A stretch of 64,000 nt of DNA from an uncultured bacterium (GCA_905214545.1 CAJMMO010000001.1:62001-126000); one strand, 5' to 3'; numbered from the stretch's first letter, positions 47,524-57,397 are shown. Notes: generated from the sequence alone by a model not told the origin. A program made the numbers and translations.

Positions 47524-49182
47524 TTGGTCGTAACTGAAATTGATAGCGAAAAATTCCGGACAATGGTGCGCGTTGCCGCCCACCGCTTGAGCAAAAACGC
47601 AGAGTTTGTCAACTCGCTCAACGTTTTCCCAGTGCCAGACGGCGACACCGGTACCAACATGAACCTGACGATCCAAAGCGGCCTGCAGGCCGTCAGTGCC
47701 AACAGCTCCGACAAGGTCGGTTCCTTAACCGAGAGTTTTTCCAAGGGGATGCTGATGGGGGCCCGCGGCAACAGCGGTGTCATCACCTCCCAGCTCTTCC
47801 GCGGCTTTTACAAGTACACTAAGAATAAGGACGTCTTAACCGCCCAAGACCTGGCCCACGCCTTCCAAAACGGGGTCGCTGCCGCCTACAAGGCAGTCAT
47901 GAAGCCTGTGGAAGGTACTATTTTAACGGTGGCCAGACTCGGTGCCCAAGGAGGCGAAAGCACTGCCCAAAAGACCAACGACGCCATCGTCGTCATGCAG
48001 GCCGTTGTCGACAGCGCGAAAAAGGCGCTGAACTCGACGCCTGACCTGCTGCCGGTCTTAAAGCAAGTCGGCGTCGTCGACTCCGGCGGCCAGGGTTTGC
48101 TGTTCATCTACCAGGGCTTTTTGGAAGCCTTGAAGGGTGAAAAGTCCAACGACGACTTTGAACCTGACGAAAGCGAAGTCAACCAGATGATCAACGCCGC
48201 CCACCACAAGTCGGTGCAAGACCAGCTGGCCACTTCCGACATCAAGAACGGCTACTGTACTGAAATCATGGTCGACCTGACTGCCGACGTGCCAGACAAG
48301 CAGAAGTTCAACTTGGACGACTTCCGCCAGCACCTGTCGCAAATCGGCGATTCCCTGTTAGCCGTTTCTGACGGCGACGTCGCCAAGGTCCACGTCCACA
48401 CCGAACACCCGGGCGAAGTCTTCAACTACGGCGCGCGTTTTGGCCGCTTAGGCAAGATCAAGATCGACAACATGCGGATCCAGCACGAGACCATCGTCGA
48501 ACACACCCAAGAAGACGAAAAGCCGGTCGACTTTGCTGTGATCGCCGTCTGCTCCGGCGCCGGCATCCGCAAGATGTTTGAAAGCTTGGGCGTCAACCGG
48601 ATCATCTCCGGCGGCCAGACCATGAACCCGTCGACCCAAGACATCATTAGTGCCATCAACAAGTCCGGCGCCAAGAAGGCTTTGATCCTGCCAAACAACG
48701 GCAACATTGTCTTAGCCGCTCAGCAGGCAGCCAAGGTCGCCAAGATCCCGGTCGGCATCGTGCCAACCAAGACCATCTCGCAAGGGATGACCGCGATGCT
48801 GTCCTTTGACCCGGACGCAAGCTTGGACGAAAACGTTGAAAACATGAGCGGCGAACTCGACACCGTCGTTTCCGGCGAAGTGACCCGCGCCATCCGCGAC
48901 ACCACCATCAACGAAGTCGAGATCAGAAAAGACGACTACTTGGGCATCATCGACGGCGACATCGCCTTAGACAACGCCGACCTGGTTTCAGCAACCGTCG
49001 CCATGGTTGACAAGATGCTGGACGAAGACAGCGAAATCGTCACCATCATGTTCGGCCGCGACGCCAACAAGAAAGAGGCCGACAGCGTCGTCAAGAAGCT
49101 CCAAGAAGAACACGACGACTTGGAATTAGAAGTCCACGACGGCGGCCAGCCGGTCTACTACTTCCTGGTCTCAGTTGAATAA
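47524..49182 (+). CDS. fakA: fatty acid kinase catalytic subunit FakA (DAK2 domain)
   Basis: A 552-aa kinase that, with a FakB fatty-acid carrier, makes acyl phosphate from exogenous fatty acids. The N-terminal DAK2 domain has V-P-D-G-D-T-G-T-N-M (about 37-46, Mg-ATP), G-A-R-G-N-S-G-V and V-D-S-G-G-Q-G; a FakB-binding C-terminal part follows from about residue 220. TTG start with AGGAGG. Downstream plsX and acpP use or pass on the acyl phosphate, so the operon joins related steps. Confidence 0.93.
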   Translation: MVVTEIDSEKFRTMVRVAAHRLSKNAEFVNSLNVFPVPDGDTGTNMNLTIQSGLQAVSANSSDKVGSLTESFSKGMLMGARGNSGVITSQLFRGFYKYTKNKDVLTAQDLAHAFQNGVAAAYKAVMKPVEGTILTVARLGAQGGESTAQKTNDAIVVMQAVVDSAKKALNSTPDLLPVLKQVGVVDSGGQGLLFIYQGFLEALKGEKSNDDFEPDESEVNQMINAAHHKSVQDQLATSDIKNGYCTEIMVDLTADVPDKQKFNLDDFRQHLSQIGDSLLAVSDGDVAKVHVHTEHPGEVFNYGARFGRLGKIKIDNMRIQHETIVEHTQEDEKPVDFAVIAVCSGAGIRKMFESLGVNRIISGGQTMNPSTQDIISAINKSGAKKALILPNNGNIVLAAQQAAKVAKIPVGIVPTKTISQGMTAMLSFDPDASLDENVENMSGELDTVVSGEVTRAIRDTTINEVEIRKDDYLGIIDGDIALDNADLVSATVAMVDKMLDEDSEIVTIMFGRDANKKEADSVVKKLQEEHDDLELEVHDGGQPVYYFLVSVE

Positions 49183-51212
49183 TGGCTGAGCTTTTTGAAG
49201 AAGTCGGCCAGCTCAAAGGCGTCGGGCCTAAGACCCAAAAGGCGCTGGCCCAGCTGGGCATCAACAGCCTCTACGATTTGGTCTACTATTTTCCTTTCCG
49301 CTACGACGAGCTGCAGACCTTACCGCTAGACCAGATTGCGGACGGGCAAAAGGCCGTCGTCAAGGGGACGGTGGCCACCGAGCCCGTGGTGTCGTATTTT
49401 GGCTACCACAAAAGCCGGCTGACTTTTAAATTAAAAATTGACCATGCGATTGTCATGGTCGTTTTTTTTAACCAGCCTTGGCTGAAAAATAAGGTGGAAG
49501 TGGGCGGCCAGCTCGCAGTCTACGGGGTCTTTAACAAGGCCCGGCTGGCAGTCAACGGCCAGCGGATCATTGCTTCTGCTAACAGCTCTGATGACTTCAG
49601 CCCCGTCTACAGCGTGACGAGCTCCCTTAAGCAAGCGCGCTTGGTAAAGCTGATCAAGCAGGCCTTGCCAGAAGCCTTGCCGCTTTTAGGCGAAACGGTG
49701 CCGGCAGACTTGCGCGAGCACTTCAAGCTCATGCCGGAAAAAGAGTTGGTGCAGCAATGCCACTATCCGGATTCACCGTTACAGGGCAAGCTGGCCCGGC
49801 GTTCTGCAATCTTCCGCGAGTTCTTCATCTTTGAAATGCAGATGGCGCTGCTGGTCGCCGGCCGCGCCAAGCGCGGCGGCATCGCCAAAAAATACGACCT
49901 AGAAGCAATTTCTGAATTGACAGCTTCTCTGCCTTTTGAATTGACCAAAGACCAAAAACAAGCCGTCAACGAGATCTACGCCGACTTGCACCAGCCCCGG
50001 CAGATGAACCGCCTGCTGGAAGGCGACGTCGGCAGCGGCAAGACCATTGTCGCCGTCTACGCGCTGTTTGCGGCCGTCACCGCGGGCTACCAGGCCTGCC
50101 TGATGGCTCCGACCGAGATCTTGGCCCAGCAGCACTTTAAAAAAATTGACGAGCTTTTATCCCCGCTAGGGGTGAAGACCGTGCTATTAACTGGGGCCAC
50201 TAAGAATAAGAAGACCATTTATAAGCAAATAACTTCCGGCCGCATCAACGTCGTGATCGGGACCCAGGCCCTGATCCAAGACGGGGTCGTTTTTAAAGAC
50301 CTGGGCTTAGCCATCGTCGACGAACAGCACCGCTTCGGCGTCAACCAGCGCCAGGCCCTTTTAAACAAGGGCCAGCGGGTCGACTTCTTGGCCATGACCG
50401 CGACGCCGATTCCGCGGACACTGGCTTTAACGGTCTACGGCGAGATGGCCGTATCAGCGCTGCACCAGCTGCCGGCCGGCCGCAAGCCGATCATCTCCAA
50501 GTGGGTGGGTTCAAACCAGCTGACTGAGGTCTACAAGGCGATTGAAAAACAGCTGGCAGCAGGCGGCCAGGTCTACGCCGTCACGCCTTTGATTGAGGCC
50601 TCTGAAAAAATGGCCTTGAAAAACGCCGAAGACCAGCGCGAAAAAATTGCCGAGGCCTTTCCCGATAAAAAGGTGGTGCTGCTAACCGGCCGTATGCCAG
50701 CGGACGAGAAAAACCGCATCATGGCGGCCTTTGCTGGCGGCAAGATCGACATCCTGGTGGCCACGTCCGTCATCGAAGTCGGCGTCGACGTCGCCGAGGC
50801 CGGCTTAATGATCATCTTTGACGCCGACCACTTCGGCTTAAGCCAGCTCCACCAGCTGCGCGGCCGCATCGGCCGGGGCCAGCGCCAGAGCTACTGCTAC
50901 TTTGTCGCCGACCCCAAGACCGAAAACGGCAAAAAGCGGATGAAGATCATCGAAAAGTCTAATGACGGCTTTGCCTTGGCCCAAGAAGACTTGAAGCTGC
51001 GCGGGCAGGGCAACCTGTTTGGCGCCGAGCAGTCGGGCCTGCCGACCTTCCAAGTCGGCGACATCTTGGCCGACTACAACGTCTTGCAGGCGGCCGCCGC
51101 CAGCGCGCGCAAATTAGTGGCTAGCAACCCCGACTTGCAAGGGGACGAGTATGCCTTTTTAAAAGACGTGCTAAAATATAAAAGGACAAATTTTAAGAAA
51201 CAGAATGGGTGA
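49182..51212 (+). CDS. recG: ATP-dependent DNA helicase RecG
   Basis: A 676-aa fork-reversal helicase. A wedge OB-domain (about 55-150) is followed by helicase motifs: G-D-V-G-S-G-K-T (Walker A, about 281-288), D-E-Q-H (about 382-385), M-T-A-T-P-I-P-R-T, and Q-L-R-G-R-I-G-R-G in motif VI. Full family length. Overlaps fakA by one base (TAATG). Confidence 0.97.
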   Translation: MAELFEEVGQLKGVGPKTQKALAQLGINSLYDLVYYFPFRYDELQTLPLDQIADGQKAVVKGTVATEPVVSYFGYHKSRLTFKLKIDHAIVMVVFFNQPWLKNKVEVGGQLAVYGVFNKARLAVNGQRIIASANSSDDFSPVYSVTSSLKQARLVKLIKQALPEALPLLGETVPADLREHFKLMPEKELVQQCHYPDSPLQGKLARRSAIFREFFIFEMQMALLVAGRAKRGGIAKKYDLEAISELTASLPFELTKDQKQAVNEIYADLHQPRQMNRLLEGDVGSGKTIVAVYALFAAVTAGYQACLMAPTEILAQQHFKKIDELLSPLGVKTVLLTGATKNKKTIYKQITSGRINVVIGTQALIQDGVVFKDLGLAIVDEQHRFGVNQRQALLNKGQRVDFLAMTATPIPRTLALTVYGEMAVSALHQLPAGRKPIISKWVGSNQLTEVYKAIEKQLAAGGQVYAVTPLIEASEKMALKNAEDQREKIAEAFPDKKVVLLTGRMPADEKNRIMAAFAGGKIDILVATSVIEVGVDVAEAGLMIIFDADHFGLSQLHQLRGRIGRGQRQSYCYFVADPKTENGKKRMKIIEKSNDGFALAQEDLKLRGQGNLFGAEQSGLPTFQVGDILADYNVLQAAAASARKLVASNPDLQGDEYAFLKDVLKYKRTNFKKQNG

Positions 51213-51216
51213 GTGA

Positions 51217-52236
51217 ATGAAGACAATCGCAATCGATGCCATGGGCGGCGAACACGCACCACAGGCCATCGTCGATGCCGTGATCAAGGTCCAGCCGCAA
51301 ATGCCGGACACGAAGTTCATCTTTTTCGGCCAGGAAGACAAAATTGCGGCCTGCCTGCCCGAAGAAACTTTGCATAACATTGAAATTGAAAACGCCAGCG
51401 AAGTCATCTTAGACTCCGACGAGCCCGTCAAGGCTCTGCGCCGGAAAAAAGACTCTTCGCTTGTCAAAGCAGCGATGAGCGTCAAGACCGGTCAGGCCGA
51501 CGCGCTGTTTTCGATGGGCAACACCGGCGCGCTGCTTGCCGCCGGGATTTTTATCATCGGCCGCATCAAAGGCGTCAAGCGCCCGGCCCTGATGCCGACG
51601 CTGCCTGCTACTTCTGAGCGCGGCAGCTTCAACATCATCGACGTCGGCGCCAACGCTGAAACCAAGCCCGAATACATGCTGCAGTGGGCCAAGATGGCGG
51701 CGATCTACCTCCAGCAAGTCGAAGGCGTCGCCAAGCCTAAGGTCGGCCTGCTCAACAACGGGGCCGAAAGCGACAAGGGCGACAAGCTCCACCAGACCGT
51801 CTACCAGCTGCTGCAAGACGACGAAAGCCTGAACTTCAACGGCAACGTCGAAGGCAACGAGCTGCTGCTTGGCAAAAACGACCTGGTTGTCACCGACGGC
51901 TTTTCAGGCAACATTGCCCTGAAGTCGGTTGAAGGCAGTACGAGTCTTTTGATGCATTTGCTCAAAGACCAGCTCTTAAACAGCGGTTTGTCTGTTAAAA
52001 TGGGCGCAGCGCTGGTCAAACCGGCGCTGACCAAGTTAGCTAAGAAGTTCAGCACCGCCCGCCACGGCGGCGCCGTCCTCTTAGGCGTCAAGGCCCCGGT
52101 CGTCAAGACCCACGGCCGTTCCGACGCGCGTCCGATTTACTACACGCTGCTGCAGATCGGCAACATGTTAGACAAAGATCTGATCAGCCGCTTCACTAAC
52201 GAATTTGCACAAGTTGAAGGAGAAGAAAATGACTAA
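51217..52236 (+). CDS. plsX: phosphate acyltransferase PlsX
   Basis: A 339-aa enzyme that interconverts acyl-ACP and acyl phosphate for glycerolipid synthesis. Typical opening I-A-I-D-A-M-G-G-E-H-A-P, G-N-T-G-A-L-L-A near residue 106-113, V-D-V-G-A-N like N-I-I-D-V-G-A-N, and D-G-F-S-G-N. It works with FakA upstream and with AcpP, whose gene overlaps its end by 8 bp. Confidence 0.96.
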   Translation: MKTIAIDAMGGEHAPQAIVDAVIKVQPQMPDTKFIFFGQEDKIAACLPEETLHNIEIENASEVILDSDEPVKALRRKKDSSLVKAAMSVKTGQADALFSMGNTGALLAAGIFIIGRIKGVKRPALMPTLPATSERGSFNIIDVGANAETKPEYMLQWAKMAAIYLQQVEGVAKPKVGLLNNGAESDKGDKLHQTVYQLLQDDESLNFNGNVEGNELLLGKNDLVVTDGFSGNIALKSVEGSTSLLMHLLKDQLLNSGLSVKMGAALVKPALTKLAKKFSTARHGGAVLLGVKAPVVKTHGRSDARPIYYTLLQIGNMLDKDLISRFTNEFAQVEGEEND

Positions 52237-52471
52237 AGACGAAATTTTTAACAAGATCGCCGGCATGATCGCCGACCGTTTTGAAATCGCCCCAGACAAG
52301 ATCACCAAAGACCTGAATTTTCAATCAGACCTGGATGCCGATTCCATTGACTTTGTTGAGTTTGTGCTCGATTTGGAAGACACCTTCGGCGCCGAAATTC
52401 CCGACGAAGATGCCGAAAAAATCCAGACCGTCGGCGAAGCTGTCGACTACGTTGCGGACCACATGGAATAG
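52229..52471 (+). CDS. acpP: acyl carrier protein
   Basis: An 80-aa acidic protein. The phosphopantetheine serine lies in D-A-D-S-I-D-F-V-E (about residues 34-42; most family members have D-S-L-D). Three long acidic helices are as expected. It overlaps plsX by 8 bp, with GAAGGAGAAG in front. In most Firmicutes rnc follows; here the opp genes intervene. Confidence 0.95.
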   Translation: MTKDEIFNKIAGMIADRFEIAPDKITKDLNFQSDLDADSIDFVEFVLDLEDTFGAEIPDEDAEKIQTVGEAVDYVADHME

Positions 52472-52479
52472 AACTGCTA

Positions 52480-52509
52480 TTGCAAGTCACACGTGATCTG
52501 TTTTACAAT
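52480..52509 (+). promoter_or_regulatory. promoter of the oppDFBC operon
   Basis: TTGCAA (52480-52485), an 18-bp spacer and TACAAT (52504-52509), 53 bp before the oppD start. Confidence 0.6.
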
Positions 52510-52562
52510 TAACTAAAGCTCTATGCTTGTGAAAAAAAGCACGAATGAAAGGGGATCGACCA

Positions 52563-53573
52563 TTGGACAAGCAAAGCAACGTGCTGTTAGATATCCAGCA
52601 CCTGCACACCGCTTACCGGCTGCAGGGCCAATTTTACAATGCTGCTGACGATATCAACCTCACGTTAAAAAAAGACGAGATCCTGGCGATTGTAGGCGAG
52701 TCCGGCTGCGGCAAGAGTACGATTGCGGCCAGTATCATCGGTCTGTACGACCACAAAAATACCAGGGTAACTGGTGATATTCTTTACCGCGAATTAAACT
52801 TAGTCGGCTTAAACGAAAGCCTTTTTGACAAAATCAGAGGCAACGACATCGGCATGATCTTCCAGGACCCGTTGTCCAGTTTGAACCCGCTGATGCGGGT
52901 CGGCGACCAGGTTGCGGAAACGCTTTACTACCATACCGATATGAATGAAAAGCAGCGCCATGACCGCGTCATCGAGCTGTTTAACCAAGTAGGGATGCCA
53001 AAGCCCGAAGAAATGTATGCGATGTACCCGCACGAACTGTCTGGCGGTCTGCGCCAGCGTGTCGTGATCGCCATCGCGATTGCCTGCAAGCCGGAGATCA
53101 TCATCGCCGATGAGCCGACGACTGCCTTGGACGTTACCATCCAGGCCCAGATCCTGGACCTGCTGGAAGACATCCAGCGCCAAAGCCACTCAGGCATCAT
53201 TTTGATTACCCACGACCTGGGCGTTGTTGCTGAAACCGCCGACGAAGTTGCCGTCATGTACGCCGGCCAGATTGTCGAAAAAGCCGACGTCCAGACTATC
53301 TTCGAGCACCCGCTGCACCCATACACCCGGTCACTTTTGAACTCCATGCCGGCCAGCGACCAAGAGGAAGGCGACCTGCACGTGATCCAAGGCGTGGTGC
53401 CTTCTTTGAAGAACATGCCGCGGGAAGGCGACCGTTTTGCTGCGCGGATCCCATGGATTCCGGCCAGCGCCCACGAAGAAGAACCGACCATGCACGAAGT
53501 TGCCCCCGGCCACCTCGTTAGATGCACCTGCTACAAGGTCTTTCATTTTCCAGACGAGGAGGCACAGGCATAA
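52563..53573 (+). CDS. oppD: oligopeptide ABC transporter ATP-binding protein OppD
   Basis: A 336-aa ATPase of the peptide importer. Walker A G-E-S-G-C-G-K-S-T is at about 44-52, the signature L-S-G-G-L-R-Q-R at about 160-167, and Walker B A-D-E-P-T-T-A-L-D. The C-terminal oligopeptide domain contains three cysteine-free segments and ends C-T-C-Y-K. TTG 52563 follows AAGGGG by 8 bp; an in-frame ATG at 52545 overlaps that site. Stop overlaps oppF start (TAATG). Confidence 0.95.
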   Translation: MDKQSNVLLDIQHLHTAYRLQGQFYNAADDINLTLKKDEILAIVGESGCGKSTIAASIIGLYDHKNTRVTGDILYRELNLVGLNESLFDKIRGNDIGMIFQDPLSSLNPLMRVGDQVAETLYYHTDMNEKQRHDRVIELFNQVGMPKPEEMYAMYPHELSGGLRQRVVIAIAIACKPEIIIADEPTTALDVTIQAQILDLLEDIQRQSHSGIILITHDLGVVAETADEVAVMYAGQIVEKADVQTIFEHPLHPYTRSLLNSMPASDQEEGDLHVIQGVVPSLKNMPREGDRFAARIPWIPASAHEEEPTMHEVAPGHLVRCTCYKVFHFPDEEAQA

Positions 53574-54541
53574 TGGCTAAAGAGATTATCTCAATTGAAG
53601 ATCTGAAGGTTTACTTCCCAATCCGGTCCGGCTTTTGGAACCGGATCACCGACTATGTCCGTGCCGTTGACGGGGTCAACTTCTCCATCAACGAAGGGGA
53701 GACCTACGGCCTGATCGGCGAGTCCGGTTCGGGCAAGTCCACCACGGGCAAGGCGATCGTCGGTGTCCAAAAGGCCACCGGCGGCAAGATCATCTACAAG
53801 GGCGTCGACATCACCAAGCCGGCCAACCGCAAGCGCCTGCAATACAACAAAGACGTGCAGATGATCTTCCAGGACTCGCTGTCCAGTTTGAACCCGCGCA
53901 AGCGGATCGAAGATATCATCGCCGAGCCGATCAGAAACTTTGAAAACCTGACGACAGACGAAGAGCGCAAGCGTGTGCAAGAGCTCTTAGACATCGTCGG
54001 CATGCCGAGCGATGCTATCTACAAGTACCCGCACGAATTCTCCGGCGGCCAGCGCCAGAGAATCGGCGTGGCCCGGGCCGTAGCGACGAACCCGCGTTTA
54101 ATCGTCGCCGACGAACCGACTAGTGCCTTAGACCTGTCTGTCCAAGCTCAAGTCCTGAACTTTATGAAGCACATCCAGCAGGAATACAACATTTCCTACC
54201 TGTTTATTTCTCACGACTTGGGCGTGGTCAGACACATGTCTGAAAACCTGGCCATCATGCACCGCGGCCGTTTGGTCGAAGTGGGCACCAAGGATGAGAT
54301 CTACAACCACCCGATGCACATCTACACCAAGCGTCTGCTGTCAGCCATTCCAAAGGTCGACGTCGCTCACCGCGAAGAACACAAAAAGCACCGCGAAGAG
54401 GTTGAAAGAGAATTCCAGCACGACCAAAAGCGTTGGTATGACAAAGACGGCCGTGTCTTCCCATTACAGCAGATTTCTCCAACCCACTGGGTGGCACTGC
54501 CAAAAGAAGAAGTGCGCGAACAGTTAAAGGAGGAGAAATAA
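53573..54541 (+). CDS. oppF: oligopeptide ABC transporter ATP-binding protein OppF
   Basis: A 322-aa ATPase partner of OppD. Walker A G-E-S-G-S-G-K-S-T-T, signature F-S-G-G-Q-R-Q-R and Walker B A-D-E-P-T-S-A-L-D are all in order. The C-terminus is rich in charged residues. ATG 53573 overlaps the oppD stop and follows GAGGAGG. Confidence 0.95.
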   Translation: MAKEIISIEDLKVYFPIRSGFWNRITDYVRAVDGVNFSINEGETYGLIGESGSGKSTTGKAIVGVQKATGGKIIYKGVDITKPANRKRLQYNKDVQMIFQDSLSSLNPRKRIEDIIAEPIRNFENLTTDEERKRVQELLDIVGMPSDAIYKYPHEFSGGQRQRIGVARAVATNPRLIVADEPTSALDLSVQAQVLNFMKHIQQEYNISYLFISHDLGVVRHMSENLAIMHRGRLVEVGTKDEIYNHPMHIYTKRLLSAIPKVDVAHREEHKKHREEVEREFQHDQKRWYDKDGRVFPLQQISPTHWVALPKEEVREQLKEEK

Positions 54542-54543
54542 GC

Positions 54544-55503
54544 ATGTGGAAAACAGTATTGCGCAGATTTATGATCATGATCCCGCAGCTGATCCTGCTG
54601 AGTATCCTGGTCTTCTTCCTGGCTAAGCTGATGCCAGGCGACCCGTTTACGGGGATGATCAACCCGAACACCGACCCGCGGGAAATTGCTAAACTGCGGC
54701 AAGAATATGGTTTGAACGACCCGGCTTGGGTTCAGTACTGCCGCTGGGTGGGCAACATGTTCCACGGCGACTTGGGCCAAAGCTACATCCAGCACGTGCC
54801 CGTGGCTTCTCTGATTTGGGACCGCGCGGTCAACACCTTCTGGCTGTCGCTGTTAACGACCATTTTGACTTACTCAATCGCCATCCCGATGGGTATTTCC
54901 GCCGGCCGGCACCAAGATGAGTGGCAAGACTCAGCCATCAGACTGTTCAACTACTTCACCTTCTCCGTCCCAGGCTTCGTCTTCTACATCCTGGCCCTGT
55001 GGCTGTTCGGCTTTACCTTGGGCTGGTTCCCGATTTCAGGTTCTGTCTCGGCTAACGCGTCCGGCTTCTGGGGCGTCCTGGGCAGCAGGCTCTACCACAT
55101 GATCCTGCCTGCGATCTTGTACGCCGCCATCACGACGACTTCAATCGTCCAGTACCTGCGGACGGGGATTGTCGACAACAAGGTTGAAGACTACGTCAGA
55201 ACTGCCCGGAGCAAGGGTGTTCCTGAAAACGTCGTCTTCCACAAGCACATCTTGAGAAACTCGCTGCTGCCGATCGCTGCCTTCTTAGGCAACACGATCA
55301 CCGGTCTGCTGTCAGGTTCCATGATCATTGAAACTGTCTTCTCATACCCTGGCATGGGTAAATTGTTCTTGGACTCAATCGGCCAGCGTGACTACACGAC
55401 CTTGACGGCCCTGATCATGCTGTTCGGCATTTTGACCCTGCTGGGCAACTTGCTGTCAGATATCATCATGAGTATCGTTGACCCAAGAATCCGGGTTAAG
55501 TAG
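54544..55503 (+). CDS. oppB: oligopeptide ABC transporter permease OppB
   Basis: A 319-aa membrane permease with about six helices, beginning with the typical L-R-R-F-M-I-M-I-P-Q at the N-terminus. The EAA-type loop (about 215-240, with V-R-T-A-R-S-K-G) contacts the ATPases. AGGAG precedes the start two bases after oppF. With OppC it forms the peptide channel. Confidence 0.95.
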   Translation: MWKTVLRRFMIMIPQLILLSILVFFLAKLMPGDPFTGMINPNTDPREIAKLRQEYGLNDPAWVQYCRWVGNMFHGDLGQSYIQHVPVASLIWDRAVNTFWLSLLTTILTYSIAIPMGISAGRHQDEWQDSAIRLFNYFTFSVPGFVFYILALWLFGFTLGWFPISGSVSANASGFWGVLGSRLYHMILPAILYAAITTTSIVQYLRTGIVDNKVEDYVRTARSKGVPENVVFHKHILRNSLLPIAAFLGNTITGLLSGSMIIETVFSYPGMGKLFLDSIGQRDYTTLTALIMLFGILTLLGNLLSDIIMSIVDPRIRVK

Positions 55504-55516
55504 GAAGGAGTGCAAA

Positions 55517-56425
55517 ATGGCTAAAGATAGTTCAAAAGAAAAAGAACAACAACAAGTTTCGCTGCCTCCTTCTGGCTTTAAGGTTGTCGTGCGCGAGGTG
55601 ATGCGTGATAAAAGGGCGCTGACTGCTTTTATCATCATCTGCCTGATCTTGATCTTCACCTTCGGCGGTTCGCTCTTCTTGAACCGCGCCAAGATCACTG
55701 AGATCAACATCGCCGACGCCTACTACGGCTGGGGCCAAGGCGGCCACATCTTCGGCACCGACGACGGCGGCCGTGACATCTTCAAGCTGCTCATCATGGG
55801 CGGCCGGAACTCAATCCTGATCGGTCTGTCGGTTACCGCGATCGACGAATGCTTCGGCCTGTTTATCGGCCTGGTTTCCGGTTACTTCGGCGGCAACGTC
55901 GACGCTGTCATCATGAGAGTCGTTGACTTCATCCAGATCCTGCCGCGCTTCCCGGTGATCATCGTTTTGACCACGGTCATCCCGCACTACAACGCCGTAG
56001 CGCTGGTCTTGATCCTGGCGATGTTCTACTGGACGACGACAGCGCGTTACTTCAGAAGTTTCGTCTTGTCGCAGCGTGAACGCGACTACGTCTTGGCTTC
56101 CAAGACTTCCGGTTCCAGCGACTGGCGGATCATGTTCAAGGAAGTTTTGCCAAACATCACTTCCATGATCATCATCGACGTTGTCTTGACTGTTGCCGGC
56201 AACATCGGTATCGAAACTACGCTGTCCTTTATCGGCTACGGCTTGCCGGTTACGACCCCATCCCTGGGTACTCTGATCGGTTTTGCCAACGACCCGGTGA
56301 ACGTCGTTAACCGGCCATGGCTGTGGCTGCCGGCTACGCTGCTGCTTTTGGTAATTTCCTTAAGCATCAACTACGTCGGTACCGCCCTGCAGAGAGCCGG
56401 GGACGCCCGTCAGCGTGAAAACTAG
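55517..56425 (+). CDS. oppC: oligopeptide ABC transporter permease OppC
   Basis: A 302-aa membrane permease with a charged N-terminus, a first helix at about 42-60 and further helices up to about 285. The cytoplasmic loop R-D-Y-V-L-A-S-K-T-S-G-S is the ATPase contact. ATG 55517 has GGAGTG upstream. A terminator ends the oppDFBC run. Confidence 0.95.
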   Translation: MAKDSSKEKEQQQVSLPPSGFKVVVREVMRDKRALTAFIIICLILIFTFGGSLFLNRAKITEINIADAYYGWGQGGHIFGTDDGGRDIFKLLIMGGRNSILIGLSVTAIDECFGLFIGLVSGYFGGNVDAVIMRVVDFIQILPRFPVIIVLTTVIPHYNAVALVLILAMFYWTTTARYFRSFVLSQRERDYVLASKTSGSSDWRIMFKEVLPNITSMIIIDVVLTVAGNIGIETTLSFIGYGLPVTTPSLGTLIGFANDPVNVVNRPWLWLPATLLLLVISLSINYVGTALQRAGDARQREN

Positions 56426-56433
56426 TAAAAAAA

Positions 56434-56470
56434 TAAAAAGTCCTGACCAAACCTGGCCAGGGCTTTTTTT
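56434..56470 (+). terminator. terminator after oppC
   Basis: AAAGTCCTG-x-CCA pairs with TGG-x-CAGGGCTTT followed by T-run. Confidence 0.85.
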
Positions 56471-56533
56471 AATGCCCAGAAAAGCCTACAATGGAAGTGG
56501 TTAATGACAGCGCTTACAAAAAGGAGGTACGCT

Positions 56534-57376
56534 ATGTCTTTTTATAGTGATGAAAAGTCAGAAATGATTGAATCGTGCGAGCCGGGCAAGAAGCTGCACT
56601 TTGTGACCGACCTGGCGCAGACGCCGAAGGCCAACTTGGTCATCGTCCACGGCCTGGCCGAATACGTCGGCCGCTACGACCCGATTGCCAGCTACATGGT
56701 TCAGCACGGCTTCAACGTCTTCCGCTACGACCAGCCGGGCCACGGCTTTTCATACGGCGAACGCGGCTACATTTCTTCGCCTGACGGCTTGAGCGAAAAC
56801 TTGAAGGTCGTCGTCGACAAGGTTAAAAGAGACTACTTCGACCTGCCGACCTTTGTCTTAGGCCACTCCATGGGCGGGGAGACCGTCTTGCTCTACGGCG
56901 CAAAACACCCGGGCGAAGCAGACGCCTTGGCCGTTTCCGACCCAGTCTCCGTAGAAAAATACCAATCTAAGGGCTTGGACTTTGACACGATCAAGCAGCT
57001 GCCGGCCCACCAGACCATTCCAAACGCCATCGGCGAGGGCCTGGACCGCGACCAGCGGATCGTCGACAAGTACGTGGCCGACCCTTACGTGCTCCACGAA
57101 TTAAAGGCCGGCATCTTCACCGACTGCATGCTGGCCGGGGCCGAATTTTTGCAAGACCACGCTAAAGACATCACCGACTCGATCCTGTACCTGCAGGGCT
57201 TGGAAGACGGCCTGATCGACTACCGCGACAGCCTTGAGACCTACAAGCTGATCTCGTCGAAAGACAAGGAGCTGCACGTCTACCCGAAGCTGATGCACGA
57301 AATTCTGAACGACTCCGAGCGCAAGTGGGAGATCTACGCCGAAATCGACCACTGGCTGAGTGCCCACATCTACTAA
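56534..57376 (+). CDS. alpha/beta hydrolase (monoacylglycerol lipase-like)
   Basis: A 280-aa S33-type hydrolase. The nucleophile Ser112 lies in G-H-S-M-G-G; H-G-L-A-E-Y (oxyanion region) precedes it, the acid Asp is in G-L-E-D-G-L-I-D, and the His is in K-L-M-H-E-I-L. It resembles monoglyceride lipases or lysophospholipases; peptidase activity is less likely. AAAGGAGG precedes ATG 56534; TACAAT (56487-56492) could be its -10. It lies between oppC and oppA but has its own terminator-bounded unit upstream. Confidence 0.87.
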   Translation: MSFYSDEKSEMIESCEPGKKLHFVTDLAQTPKANLVIVHGLAEYVGRYDPIASYMVQHGFNVFRYDQPGHGFSYGERGYISSPDGLSENLKVVVDKVKRDYFDLPTFVLGHSMGGETVLLYGAKHPGEADALAVSDPVSVEKYQSKGLDFDTIKQLPAHQTIPNAIGEGLDRDQRIVDKYVADPYVLHELKAGIFTDCMLAGAEFLQDHAKDITDSILYLQGLEDGLIDYRDSLETYKLISSKDKELHVYPKLMHEILNDSERKWEIYAEIDHWLSAHIY

Positions 57377-57397
57377 TTTTTTTGATTAAAAGAAAAT

